Translations under genes and position numbers: made by a program | From: CAYXBG01 sp964463145 | GTDB lineage: Bacteria > Acidobacteriota > UBA6911 > RPQK01 > CBDAPI01 | Assembly: GCA_964463145.1 (NCBI GenBank) | Contig: CAYXBG010000081.1 | Span: forward strand, 1-7,730 | Direction: 5' to 3' | Length of the DNA stretch: 7,730 nucleotides | Shown here: positions 1-7,025 of the stretch, piece by piece | How the letters are laid out: the number at the start of each line of letters is the position of its first letter | How positions within the stretch are numbered: the stretch's first letter is position 1 | Notes under the pieces: generated by a model | Databases searched by the model: none | What the model was told of the DNA's origin: nothing | What the model saw: the letters and a program-made list of their open reading frames with translations, nothing else

Positions 1-150
1 CAAAGGTATGTTCAAAGCTCTTGAAACAGTTCGAATGGTCCCTTCAGAAAGGTATCCATCTCTTTTCTGAAAGGCATGCAGTAGAGGCAATAACGGTGCC
101 GGAGAAGAGGTCCATTCTTGAATGATTTCTTGGTCTGTGGATGGGCCCAT
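1..150 (-). CDS. NuoE/FdsG-like thioredoxin-fold [2Fe-2S] subunit, N-terminal fragment
   Basis: Only the first 50 codons are present; the gene continues beyond base 1. The segment LLPLLHAFQKRDGYLSEGTI followed by RTVSRALNIPL matches the N-terminal helical part of the 24-kDa complex I subunit family (NuoE, FdsG, HoxE), where a pattern of the type LLP-LHA-Q---GY---EAI----ALN-P is typical. These proteins carry a [2Fe-2S] cluster near the flavin site of NADH dehydrogenases, NAD-linked formate dehydrogenases and hydrogenases. The cluster cysteines would lie further along and cannot be seen, so the parent complex is not determined. I chose the ATG at 150-148 because a GGAG lies 8 nt upstream (159-162). 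An in-frame ATG at 195-193 would add 15 residues but has no clear ribosome site. The gene diverges from the TonB-dependent receptor. Family is fairly sure; exact subunit is not. Confidence 0.72.
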   Translation of the reverse strand, partial: MGPSTDQEIIQEWTSSPAPLLPLLHAFQKRDGYLSEGTIRTVSRALNIPL

Positions 151-457
151 CGAATGCACTCCGTAGCCCCGACACTTTCTAGATTGACGAATCATATGAA
201 GGGAGGCTGAAATCCAATTCTCCGGTATGTAAGATTGGATTTCAAGAGTAAAAACTTACTACAAGCATACTCAAAGATATCTAGGATCCGCAAACAGGTC
301 TGATGCTGAAGATATAGAACTATGATGTTTTCTGATATTGCAGTAATACACAGGTACACTAGCTAGTTAATTTAGGACCCCATAGATCCGGATACCTCCG
401 ACTAACCTGTGATAGTAGAATGTCCGACTCAATCGACTTTTTCTCGAAGATTTACAA
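151..457. other. Divergent intergenic region, nuoE-like gene / TonB receptor
   Basis: About 307 bases lie between the starts of two divergently transcribed genes. I find no convincing protein gene on either strand. It should hold the promoters of both flanking genes, but I cannot pick clean -35/-10 pairs. Two structures are visible. One is a perfect 11-bp inverted repeat at 208-244, listed separately. The other is a longer-range 7-bp inverted repeat, CACAGGT at 349-355 and ACCTGTG at 405-411, which is weak enough to be chance. No cobalamin-riboswitch GCCACTG-type box was seen upstream of the receptor. Confidence 0.6.
208..244. repeat. Perfect 11-bp inverted repeat with 15-nt loop
   Basis: TGAAATCCAAT (208-218) is the exact reverse complement of ATTGGATTTCA (234-244), with 15 bases between the arms. 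It lies 58 bases upstream of the chosen start of the nuoE-like gene and about 210 bases upstream of the receptor gene. It could be an operator read as DNA, or a hairpin in the leader of the nuoE-like transcript. There is no T-run on either side, so it is not a typical intrinsic terminator. The regulator, if any, is unknown. Confidence 0.6.
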
Positions 458-2344
458 ATGAAAGATTACTCATTACTGATTCTGATTGGCATCCTCGCAA
501 CGCAAACGTCTCTAGGAAATACAGATGAAGACCAGACAAACTCGGCAAAGCCCGAACCCTCTGGACTACACCAAATCGTCGTCGTAACACCAACTCGGAG
601 AGAGGAACAACTCCTTGACACCATATCGATGGTAAGTGTCCTCCCTATGAAGGGTCGTCTTTCTTCTCCATCTTTTACCTTAGATGATCAACTGAGACGT
701 TTCCCAGGATTTAGCCTATTCAGACGATCCAGTAGTCTTACCGCTCATCCTACAACCCAAGGGGTTTCCCTCAGAGGCATTGGACCTAGCGGGACCAGCC
801 GCAGTTTGGTTCTCTGGGATGGGATCCCTCTTAATGATCCATTCGGAAACTGGGTTTACTGGAATCGGATTCCTCCTTCGGCCATTCACACTGTTGAGAT
901 AGCAAGGGGCGCTACTAGCCAACTATACGGAAGTACTGCTCTGGGAGGAACACTGCAATTACGGCCTCGTGAACCAAGCGCTAACACTCTCGAATTACAT
1001 GGACAATTCGGGAATAGAGAAAGTTATGATCTGAATTTCTTCGCCAGCGACACCCAAAATCAATGGGGATACATAATGGCGGGCCGACTTTTCAATACTG
1101 AGGGTTATATTCCGGTTCGAAAATCTGACCAAGGCTTAGTAGATACTACGGCCGGAGTCCAGTTTCCGTCATTCCTTGGGCGTGTGCACTACGGAGACTT
1201 TCATGCAGGAGTCAATCTCTATAACGAAAATAGAAGCAATGGAACTAGTCTGCAACAAAACGATTCTCAAATATACTTATTCGAGACTGGAACTAGGAGA
1301 AAGGCCTGGGAATTCAACTTTTACGCACAAAAGGGCGTCTTTAATAACGCTTTTTCTAGAATACTACCGGATCGTTCTCAGGAATTTCTTACAGTCCGTC
1401 AACACTTCCCTACAATCGGCCTGGGCAGCTCCTTTTCTGTGAGGACAAAATCCGGGACACAACTAGGTATTGACTGGCGTCACACCTCCTGGAACGGACG
1501 AAATCAAAATCTCGCTGGTCTCTTCCTTCAACACCAATGGCATCCTAATCCTCGCTTGGAATTCCTGCTGGGTGGACGACTAGATGCTTGGAAGAGCAAT
1601 CTGGGAAGGATTAGCTTCAACCCGAGGGGAGGAATTAGATTTCGTGCTTCTGAAAATTCAACCCTGCGCGCTTCTTTCTATCGAGGGTTTCGTGCTCCAT
1701 CCTTAAACGAACTCTACAGACCTTTCAGAGTCGGAAATATCCGTACATCCTCAAATCCCAATCTCACCGAAGAATACCTCTGGGGGGGAGAAGGTGGCAT
1801 AGACTTTCATCCAAGTGGCTCCATTCTGGTCCGCTTGAATGGATTCTGGAACCGATTGCGTGATCCAGTAGCTAATGTGACAGTAGAAATCAAACCTGAG
1901 GGAATCTTCCGACAGCGTCAGAATCTCGGGAGTGCTGATTTTCAAGGCATTGAATTGGAAACAATATTCAGACTTTCCAAATCCTGGATGGCCCGTGGAT
2001 CCTACCTCTTGTCACGACCCTTAGTGAGAGAGACTGGTCTTTTTATTCCACAAGTTCCTCGCCACCAAAGCAATCTTGGATTGGGATATTTTGGACGAAT
2101 AGAAGCCAATGCAGCCATCAGACTGATCAGTGAACAATTCGAGGACGATCTAAACCAACTACCTCTCAAGGGCTTCGGTGTTCTAGATCTGTCTTTTCGG
2201 GCCCCAATTTCAGACCGCTTGCACCTCCAATTAGCTCTTGAAAATGTATTCGACAGCGAGTACGCCGTAGCGCGGACTCCTGTAGAAAAATTGGGTACTC
2301 CAAGACTGGTACACGGAGGTCTTTTTTTTGATCTAGGTTGGTAA
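458..2344 (+). CDS. TonB-dependent outer-membrane receptor
   Basis: This 628-residue protein has the full architecture of a TonB-dependent transporter, which imports a scarce ligand such as a siderophore, vitamin B12 or an oligosaccharide across the outer membrane using TonB/ExbBD energy. A short hydrophobic signal peptide spans about residues 1-20. A TonB-box-like segment, IVVVTPTR, is at 40-47. The plug domain covers roughly 52-168 and includes QGVSLRGIGPSGTSRSLVLWDG and then DPFGNWVYWNRIP and IARGATSQLYGSTALGGTLQL. From about 175 to the end lies a beta-barrel rich in alternating aromatic residues. The barrel ends in GLFFDLGW, a terminal aromatic residue as the outer-membrane assembly machinery expects. 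The ribosome site before ATG 458 is weak (GAAGA). No tonB, exbB/exbD, periplasmic binding protein or ABC gene is adjacent, so the ligand cannot be inferred. The plug resembles the BtuB/FepA-like group. A G7 run (1782-1788) and a T8 run (2322-2329) lie in frame. Confidence 0.93.
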   Translation: MKDYSLLILIGILATQTSLGNTDEDQTNSAKPEPSGLHQIVVVTPTRREEQLLDTISMVSVLPMKGRLSSPSFTLDDQLRRFPGFSLFRRSSSLTAHPTTQGVSLRGIGPSGTSRSLVLWDGIPLNDPFGNWVYWNRIPPSAIHTVEIARGATSQLYGSTALGGTLQLRPREPSANTLELHGQFGNRESYDLNFFASDTQNQWGYIMAGRLFNTEGYIPVRKSDQGLVDTTAGVQFPSFLGRVHYGDFHAGVNLYNENRSNGTSLQQNDSQIYLFETGTRRKAWEFNFYAQKGVFNNAFSRILPDRSQEFLTVRQHFPTIGLGSSFSVRTKSGTQLGIDWRHTSWNGRNQNLAGLFLQHQWHPNPRLEFLLGGRLDAWKSNLGRISFNPRGGIRFRASENSTLRASFYRGFRAPSLNELYRPFRVGNIRTSSNPNLTEEYLWGGEGGIDFHPSGSILVRLNGFWNRLRDPVANVTVEIKPEGIFRQRQNLGSADFQGIELETIFRLSKSWMARGSYLLSRPLVRETGLFIPQVPRHQSNLGLGYFGRIEANAAIRLISEQFEDDLNQLPLKGFGVLDLSFRAPISDRLHLQLALENVFDSEYAVARTPVEKLGTPRLVHGGLFFDLGW

Positions 2345-2394
2345 AAACCTCATAGAACTGAAAACACTCTAAAAATTTAACTTCCCCGAAAAAG

Positions 2395-2445
2395 AAATCT
2401 GAGGTACATCTATTCACCGAGAAAAAATATGTCCTCAAATTTTTA
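2395..2445 (+). terminator. Weak terminator-like hairpin after the TonB receptor gene
   Basis: The arm at 2395-2409 (AAATCTGAGGTACAT) pairs with 2429-2442 (ATGTCCTCAAATTT), with one mismatch (C2399/A2438), one bulged T (2405) and a 19-nt loop. The descending arm runs directly into a short T-rich tract ending near 2445. It lies about 50 bases after the receptor stop and about 50 before ppiC, where a terminator would be expected. The stem is AT-rich and the loop is large, so termination may be weak. Confidence 0.35.
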
Positions 2446-2482
2446 ATTACTCAGTAGGACTCGCTCCGCAAGGCAGTCTAAG

Positions 2483-2488
2483 AAGGAG
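2483..2488 (+). promoter_or_regulatory. Ribosome binding site deciding the ppiC start
   Basis: AAGGAG ends 8 nt before the ATG at 2497. An in-frame TTG at 2491 would be only 2 nt from this site, so the ATG is the better start. The E. coli PpiC N-terminus (MAKTAAALHILV) also matches a start at that ATG. Confidence 0.75.
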
Positions 2489-2496
2489 AATTGAAT

Positions 2497-2778
2497 ATGG
2501 CTAAAGCCACGGCAAGACACATCTTGGTATCTACCGAAGAAACCTGCGAAGATTTAAAAAAACAGATAGAGGCTGGTCTGGATTTCAAGACCTGTGCCCA
2601 AGAGCACTCACAGTGCCCCTCAGGCAGACAGGGTGGAGAGCTAGGAGAATTCGGTCCCGGGCAAATGGTCCCAGAATTTGACAGGGTTGTCTTCCAAGAG
2701 GCAGTCGGTGTGGTTCACGGACCGATAAAAACTCAATTTGGTTACCATTTAGTAGAAGTAACTGCACGGACGGAATAG
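2497..2778 (+). CDS. ppiC: Peptidyl-prolyl cis-trans isomerase, single-domain parvulin
   Basis: This 93-residue protein is a stand-alone parvulin, the same length as E. coli PpiC (Par10). It has no signal peptide, so it should act in the cytoplasm, speeding cis-trans isomerisation of peptide bonds before proline. The family pattern is clear: RHILV at 7-11 with the first active-site His (H8), the EHSQCPSG stretch with C40, GGELGEFGPGQMVPEFD at 47-62, and the closing TQFGYHLVEV with H84. These elements line up with E. coli PpiC almost residue for residue. The gene is probably transcribed on its own or by read-through from the receptor gene. It ends tail to tail with the methyltransferase gene, 39 bases away. 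I see no defect in the reading frame. Confidence 0.95.
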   Translation: MAKATARHILVSTEETCEDLKKQIEAGLDFKTCAQEHSQCPSGRQGGELGEFGPGQMVPEFDRVVFQEAVGVVHGPIKTQFGYHLVEVTARTE

Positions 2779-2817
2779 GAGGATTATGTCCACTACTGTA
2801 CCGACAGTACATTGGAC

Positions 2818-3582
2818 CTATTCTCTGGCAATTTTTTCGAAAAACATCAAATGTTGCCACGGTAAACCATCGAAGGACCTTACGAACCGGAATCCATTGG
2901 CTTCCAATTCCAATCTAATTTGTTCCTTACTCATTTTGTGAAGTGGCTTAATTGGCACCCTAGAATCCTCACCTCTAAATTCAAGGAGAGCTACTACCCC
3001 CTGAGCCTTTAAGCTAGCATGTACTTTCTGAAGAATCTCAGCAGGGAAAGAGAACTCGTGGTACACGTCTGCCATTAATACAAGGTCGATTTGGCTCTCA
3101 GGTAAATTGGGGTCATCTACCTCACTCTCGATCATCTCAATGTTTGCAACAGAAGCCAAGCGAGCCCTTTTACTCAACATTTCCAGCATTTGTGGCTGAA
3201 TGTCGGTCGCAATAACCCGTCCCGTAGCACCTACCAGCCTGGCGATCTTAAGAGTGTGGTATCCGTTTCCTGAACCTAGGTCACACACCACCTGCCCCGG
3301 CTTTATCTGTAGTTGCTTTAGCATCATCGATGTATCCTCTTCACTCTCCCTAGTACCACGTACTAACCAATCAGCTCCACGCCAGTGCATTGCCCGAGCT
3401 ATCTTCCGCCCCATGTAAAAGCCAGGAGCTGCACCTTCTTGATAACTGCTAGCTTCCGACTCGCTCCAATGGGGACTAGTACCCAAGCTGTCAAAGGTCA
3501 GGGAGCATCCGATCAAAAACAGGATGGGAAATCGACATCGGCCAAACATTTCCCGAGGCAAATGGAGCAGCGAGAACATCAC
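2818..3582 (-). CDS. Class I SAM-dependent methyltransferase with an export-type leader
   Basis: The 254-residue product has a Rossmann-type methyltransferase core. Motif I is VVCDLGSGNGYHT (98-110). An acidic residue that would bind the SAM ribose follows in VIATDIQP (D127). A motif resembling post II/IV, DLVLMADVYHEF, is at 166-177, and a C-terminal strand ends in HLMFFEKIARE. Before the core is YMGRKIARAMHWRGADWLVR with E81/E82 shortly after, a GR-IA--M---GA-WL-R--R--EE pattern that I recall from uncharacterised methyltransferases of several diderm phyla. The substrate is unknown. The N-terminus contains a short hydrophobic stretch ending in LIGC (23-26), which fits a lipobox, odd for an enzyme needing cytosolic SAM. 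The start is uncertain: GTG 3582, ATG 3579 and ATG 3549 are in frame and none has a good ribosome site. It lies 60 bases after sdhB on the same strand and may be co-transcribed with it. Confidence 0.85.
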   Translation of the reverse strand: MMFSLLHLPREMFGRCRFPILFLIGCSLTFDSLGTSPHWSESEASSYQEGAAPGFYMGRKIARAMHWRGADWLVRGTRESEEDTSMMLKQLQIKPGQVVCDLGSGNGYHTLKIARLVGATGRVIATDIQPQMLEMLSKRARLASVANIEMIESEVDDPNLPESQIDLVLMADVYHEFSFPAEILQKVHASLKAQGVVALLEFRGEDSRVPIKPLHKMSKEQIRLELEANGFRFVRSFDGLPWQHLMFFEKIARE

Positions 3583-3642
3583 CTTGAAAAACCCAGCAAG
3601 ATGGATGCCCTATCAGTGCACATCAAATCTTTCTTCTTTTGC

Positions 3643-4398
3643 TTAATCTTTTTTGCGGGAAAAAAGGCGAAAAAATGCATTAATCGGGTCGTAAAATCTA
3701 TCCACCACTCGCTCTTTCAAGGGGATTATTGCGTTATCTGTGATCGTGATATTCTCAGGGCACACATTGGTACAGCACTTGGTAATATTGCAGTATCCAA
3801 TACCTTGAGCCTCTTTCAATTCTCCCACGCGATCTTCCTCGTCAAGAGGGTGCATCTCTAGAGCTGCCACATTCACTAGGAATCTTGGCCCAATAAATTC
3901 ATCATGGAGATGATGTTCCCTAAGGACATGACAGACATCTTGGCAGAGAAAGCACTCGATACACTTTCGGAATTCCTGCACACGTTCCACATCATTTTGA
4001 GACATTCTCCAGGTCCCATCAGATCTATCTGGGACTCGAGGCTTGAACTTCTTTATATTTTTTTTAACCCTGTAATTCCATGAGACATCGGTTACTAGAT
4101 CCTTAATCAGAGGAAATGCTTTCATCGGCTCCGTGGTCACCGGTTTGTCTAACGGAAGCTCACTAAGACGAGTCATGCACATCAAACGTGGAATCCCGTT
4201 CACTTCAGCCGAACAAGAGCCACACTTACCCGCTTTACAATTCCACCTGACAGCTAAATCGGGAACCTGCTCAGCCTGGATTTGATGAATGGCGTCAAGC
4301 ACAACCATGCCATCTGATATTTCGGTTTCAAATTCCTCGAAATGGCCCTCTTTCTCATTCCCTCGCCATATCCGAAATTGTACTGTAGTCGTCGTCAT
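3643..4398 (-). CDS. sdhB: Succinate dehydrogenase / fumarate reductase iron-sulfur subunit, Sdh1 type
   Basis: This 251-residue subunit passes electrons from the FAD of SdhA to the membrane subunit through three clusters. The N-terminal ferredoxin domain carries the [2Fe-2S] motif with C54, C59, C62 and C74 (WNCKAGKCGSCSAEVNG). The C-terminal domain has CIECFLCQDVC (C146, C149, C152, C156) and GYCNITKCCTNVCPE (C203, C209, C213, with an extra C208). By alignment to E. coli SdhB these supply the [4Fe-4S] cluster (C146/C149/C152/C213) and the [3Fe-4S] cluster (C156/C203/C209). CIECFLCQ and CNITKCC, and a length near 250, are hallmarks of the mycobacterial Rv0247c group (Sdh1). The start overlaps the sdhA stop as ATGA (4395-4398), and GAGGAG lies 5 nt upstream. 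Direction (succinate oxidation or fumarate reduction) cannot be told from sequence. Confidence 0.95.
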   Translation of the reverse strand: MTTTTVQFRIWRGNEKEGHFEEFETEISDGMVVLDAIHQIQAEQVPDLAVRWNCKAGKCGSCSAEVNGIPRLMCMTRLSELPLDKPVTTEPMKAFPLIKDLVTDVSWNYRVKKNIKKFKPRVPDRSDGTWRMSQNDVERVQEFRKCIECFLCQDVCHVLREHHLHDEFIGPRFLVNVAALEMHPLDEEDRVGELKEAQGIGYCNITKCCTNVCPENITITDNAIIPLKERVVDRFYDPINAFFRLFSRKKD

Positions 4399-6222
4399 CC
4401 CATCTCCTCAATTACATCCTGAAGATGTTCCGGCAAAGGCGAAACCGTCTCGTGCCTTACCTCCATTCGACCATCAGGACCTTTGCAGATCACGGCATTT
4501 ACCTGTCCTAAGTCTTTATCCTTGTCAGGATAGTCAGCTCGGAACTGAGCCCCACGACTCTCTTTTCGGAGTAGAGCAGAGCGAGTGATTGCTTCTGCAA
4601 CAATTAGTAGATTGCCAAGATCCAAGGCAGTGTGCCATCCGTTATTATATTCACGGTTTCCAGGAACGCTGACATCCCGCGATCGCTTTTTCAGTTCGTC
4701 AATGACCTTCAATGCTTGCGTCATCTCATCTTCACGCCGAACTATACCCACCAAAGCCTGCATCTTGTCCTGAAGCTCTGACTGAATGAGATAGGGACTC
4801 TCAGTTCCAGTATCCCCGTCAAAGCAACTTAAGGCTTGGCGGATTATTTCTTCAACCTGAGAGCTATCAACATTCGAGATGACACACTCATCCGCTGCAA
4901 AATGAGCTGCAAACTCTCCAGCCCTCTTTCCAAAAACAACCAGATCNNNNNNNNNNAGACAGTGAATTCCCTCCTAAACGATTCGCTCCGTGTAAACCAG
5001 TTCCACATTCCCCGGCTGCAAACAGACCTGGAATACTTGACATCTGTGAGTCTGGATCTACCCGAACCCCCCCCATGATGTAATGCGTTGTCGGTCCAAC
5101 TTCCATAGGTTCATTGGTTATGTCAATGCCAGCCAACTCTTTAAACTGATGATACATGCTAGGCAGCTTTCTTTTTATGTGTTCAGCCGCCTTTGGCAAT
5201 TTCTCCTTAATCCAGGCGATGTCCAGAAAAACACCTCCATGAGAGCTTCCTCTGCCTTCTTTAATTTCTCTGACAATGCAACGTGCCACGTGGTCCCGGG
5301 TCAATAATTCGGGCGGTCTCCGAGCATCCTTATCTCCCTGGGTATAACGCCATCCCTCTTCTGGTGTATCGGCTGTCTGATTAAGATATAGATCTGGTAT
5401 ATCCGAGAACATAAATCGTTTGCCCTCCGAGTTAAGGAGCACTCCACCTTCACCTCGAACTCCCTCGGTAACCAAAATACCTCGCACACTTGGGGGCCAT
5501 ACCATCCCAGTGGGATGGAATTGGACGAATTCCATATCCATTAACTCAGCTCCAGCCTCATAGGCCAATGCATGCCCGTCTCCAGTATATTCCCAGCTGT
5601 TACTGGTAATTTTAAAGGCTTTTCCCACACCTCCGGTGGCTAGCACTACAGCCCCGGCTGAAAAGGCTTTGAATCGACCACGTTGTCGATCGTATGCTAC
5701 GACACCAGAAGCCCTGCCACTCTCCACAAGAATTCTCAATACCGTGAATTCCATAAAAACATCTACACCCTGGTGAATACCATGATCCTGCAGGGTACGG
5801 ATCATCTCCAGGCCGGTGCGATCACCTACATGTGCTAGTCGCGGGTACTTATGCCCACCAAAGTTTCTTTGCAGGATTTGCCCATCGTGAGTTCGATCAA
5901 AAACAGCACCCCACTCTTCAAGCTCCCTAACCCTCTCGGGCGCTTCTTTCGCGTGCAGCTCAGCCATACGCCAGCTGTTTACGTACTGCCCACCTCGCAT
6001 CGTGTCTGAGAAGTGAACCTTCCAACTATCTCTCTGGTCTACTGTGGCTAGTGAAGCGGCAATTCCTCCCTCAGCCATCACGGTGTGGGCTTTCCCTAAA
6101 AGAGATTTACAAATAATGGCAACCGTCGCACCCTGGGCTGAGGCCTCAATCGCCGCCCGGAGACCAGCTCCACCAGCACCAATGACGATCACGTCGTACC
6201 GGTGTTCCTCATATCCAATCAT
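4395..6222 (-). CDS. sdhA: Succinate dehydrogenase / fumarate reductase flavoprotein subunit, Sdh1 type (crosses a 10-N assembly gap)
   Basis: This catalytic subunit oxidises succinate to fumarate using covalently bound FAD. The dinucleotide fold GAGGAG is at residues 15-20. H46 in KAHTVMAEGG matches the histidine that links to FAD. QFHPTG (H236), TRDHVAR (R309 or R314 region), PTTHYIMGG (H380) and ANRLGGNSLS (R415) match the substrate-binding and catalytic positions of the family. The C-terminal domain contains SALLRKESRGAQFRADYP, the usual ESRG-H-R-DYP-type motif. The 10 N at 4947-4956 shift the frame by one base. Without them S422 (codon ending at 4957) is followed directly by DLVVFGKRAG, exactly as in homologues. 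This gives one continuous 605-residue protein, a normal length. So I annotate a single intact gene, not a pseudogene. The ATG overlaps the sdhC stop as TAATG, with GGAGG 8 nt upstream. Confidence 0.95.
4404..4409 (-). promoter_or_regulatory. Ribosome binding site of sdhB inside the sdhA end
   Basis: On the minus strand GAGGAG lies 5 nt before the ATG at 4398, inside the last codons of sdhA. Together with the ATGA overlap it supports translational coupling of sdhA and sdhB, and confirms the sdhB start. Confidence 0.75.
4947..4956. other. Run of 10 N, assembly placeholder inside sdhA
   Basis: Ten unknown bases. Removing all of them restores the sdhA frame and the conserved junction NSLS-DLVVFG. 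The true missing length is therefore probably zero, and the run is a default scaffold join rather than a measured gap. Confidence 0.9.
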
Positions 6223-7025
6223 TACAGAATCCTCCAGTCAGTCCATATTCCCATCGCACATAACCGAACATAGAGGTCTGAAAATCCCACCCAACAAAGA
6301 CTCAACCAGGCCCACAACATGTGTTTACGATTCAAGCAACTCACGCAGTCATAACTGACCTTTCGTAGAGGGGATCCCGAAAGTCTATCCATGGAACCAC
6401 CTACTAGGTGGCGGAGCGAATGACAACTAAAGGTATATGCTCCTAGGAGGAATGCATTCCCTCCTAGGACAAGAGTTCCCACACCGATCCCAAAAGACTC
6501 CGAACCTGTCAAAGGGTTCAAAAACCACATTGCCTTCCATACGTCATACGAAAGAAAAAATACAAAAAATAACGCTAAATAAAGGAAATACCGATGGACA
6601 TTCTGTAGCACTAATGGGAAGGATCTCTCTCCCCGATAGGCTGAACGAGGCTCTCCTACCGCGCAAGAAGGTGGGTCAGCCCAAAATGCTTTGTAGTAGG
6701 CTCCTCGATAGTAATAGCAGGTTAACCGAAATCCTCCGGGAGCCCAAAGTATCAAGAAGGCCGGAGACCAAGGCATCCAAAGTGGCCACCAGAGAGGTTT
6801 AGGGCCAAACCAGGCATGGCTAGATCCTCCAAAAAGCTCGGGAGAATAGAAAGGTGAAAGATACGGACCAGAGCTATAGTATTGCCCCTGAAATGCAGCC
6901 CAGGTAGCATAGATACCAAACACTGAAAGGCCAAAAAACACAGCTACCGGCTGGAGCCACCATCGGTCATGGCGCATCGTCTCACCAAATCCTCGCTTCT
7001 GACTGGCCACCATTGGAAGTCTCAC
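6222..7025 (-). CDS. sdhC: Succinate dehydrogenase membrane subunit, Sdh1 type (SdhC)
   Basis: This 267-residue membrane protein anchors SdhA/SdhB and should hold the quinone site. About five membrane segments are visible: roughly residues 26-45, 84-103, 145-168, 178-200 and 235-258. The length and motifs such as LTCYYYRGAYYKAFW (101-115), DPPSCAVGEP (117-126), LVLQNVHRYFLYLALFF (138-154) and TFSCHSLRHLVGG (198-210) resemble the Rv0249c family of Sdh1 complexes. C103, C121, H144, C201, H202 and H206 stand out as possible metal ligands; C227 and C230 form an extra CxxC before the last helix. As I recall, the mycobacterial Sdh1 structure has a Rieske-type [2Fe-2S] cluster in the membrane and no haem; whether this protein does the same is inference. 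It is the first gene of sdhCAB. The start is GTG 7025, with GAGGG 6 nt upstream; ATG 7013 lacks a clear ribosome site. Confidence 0.9.
   Translation of the reverse strand: MRLPMVASQKRGFGETMRHDRWWLQPVAVFFGLSVFGIYATWAAFQGQYYSSGPYLSPFYSPELFGGSSHAWFGPKPLWWPLWMPWSPAFLILWAPGGFRLTCYYYRGAYYKAFWADPPSCAVGEPRSAYRGERSFPLVLQNVHRYFLYLALFFVFFLSYDVWKAMWFLNPLTGSESFGIGVGTLVLGGNAFLLGAYTFSCHSLRHLVGGSMDRLSGSPLRKVSYDCVSCLNRKHMLWAWLSLCWVGFSDLYVRLCAMGIWTDWRIL
6231..6235 (-). promoter_or_regulatory. Ribosome binding site of sdhA inside the sdhC end
   Basis: GGAGG on the minus strand, 8 nt before the sdhA ATG. With the TAATG stop/start overlap at 6220-6224 it indicates coupled translation and fixes the sdhA start. 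Confidence 0.75.

Noticed and set aside
349..411. CACAGGT / ACCTGTG pairing upstream of the TonB receptor as a possible riboswitch stem
   Set aside because: A 7-bp inverted repeat with a 49-nt interior is expected about once by chance in a region this size, and no cobalamin-riboswitch core motif was found.
2491..2496. TTG start for ppiC two codons upstream
   Set aside because: AAGGAG would be only 2 nt away, and PpiC homologues begin at the MAK methionine, so ATG 2497 is preferred.
2794..2809. Small hairpin TACTGT-ACCG-ACAGTA between the convergent ppiC and methyltransferase genes
   Set aside because: The stem is only 6 bp with no T-run on either side, so it is not enough to call a terminator, though the position is suitable.
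3385..3861. 158-codon plus-strand frame across the methyltransferase start and sdhB end
   Set aside because: It lies antisense to two well-supported genes and shows no protein-family features; a shadow frame.
4395..4763. Separate 122-codon gene at the end of sdhA
   Set aside because: It is the C-terminal part of sdhA, displaced by the 10-N run; its frame is continuous with the bases just after the N.
5067..5074. G8 run (minus strand) in sdhA as a slippage site
   Set aside because: It encodes the conserved MGGV segment of the family and the frame is intact.
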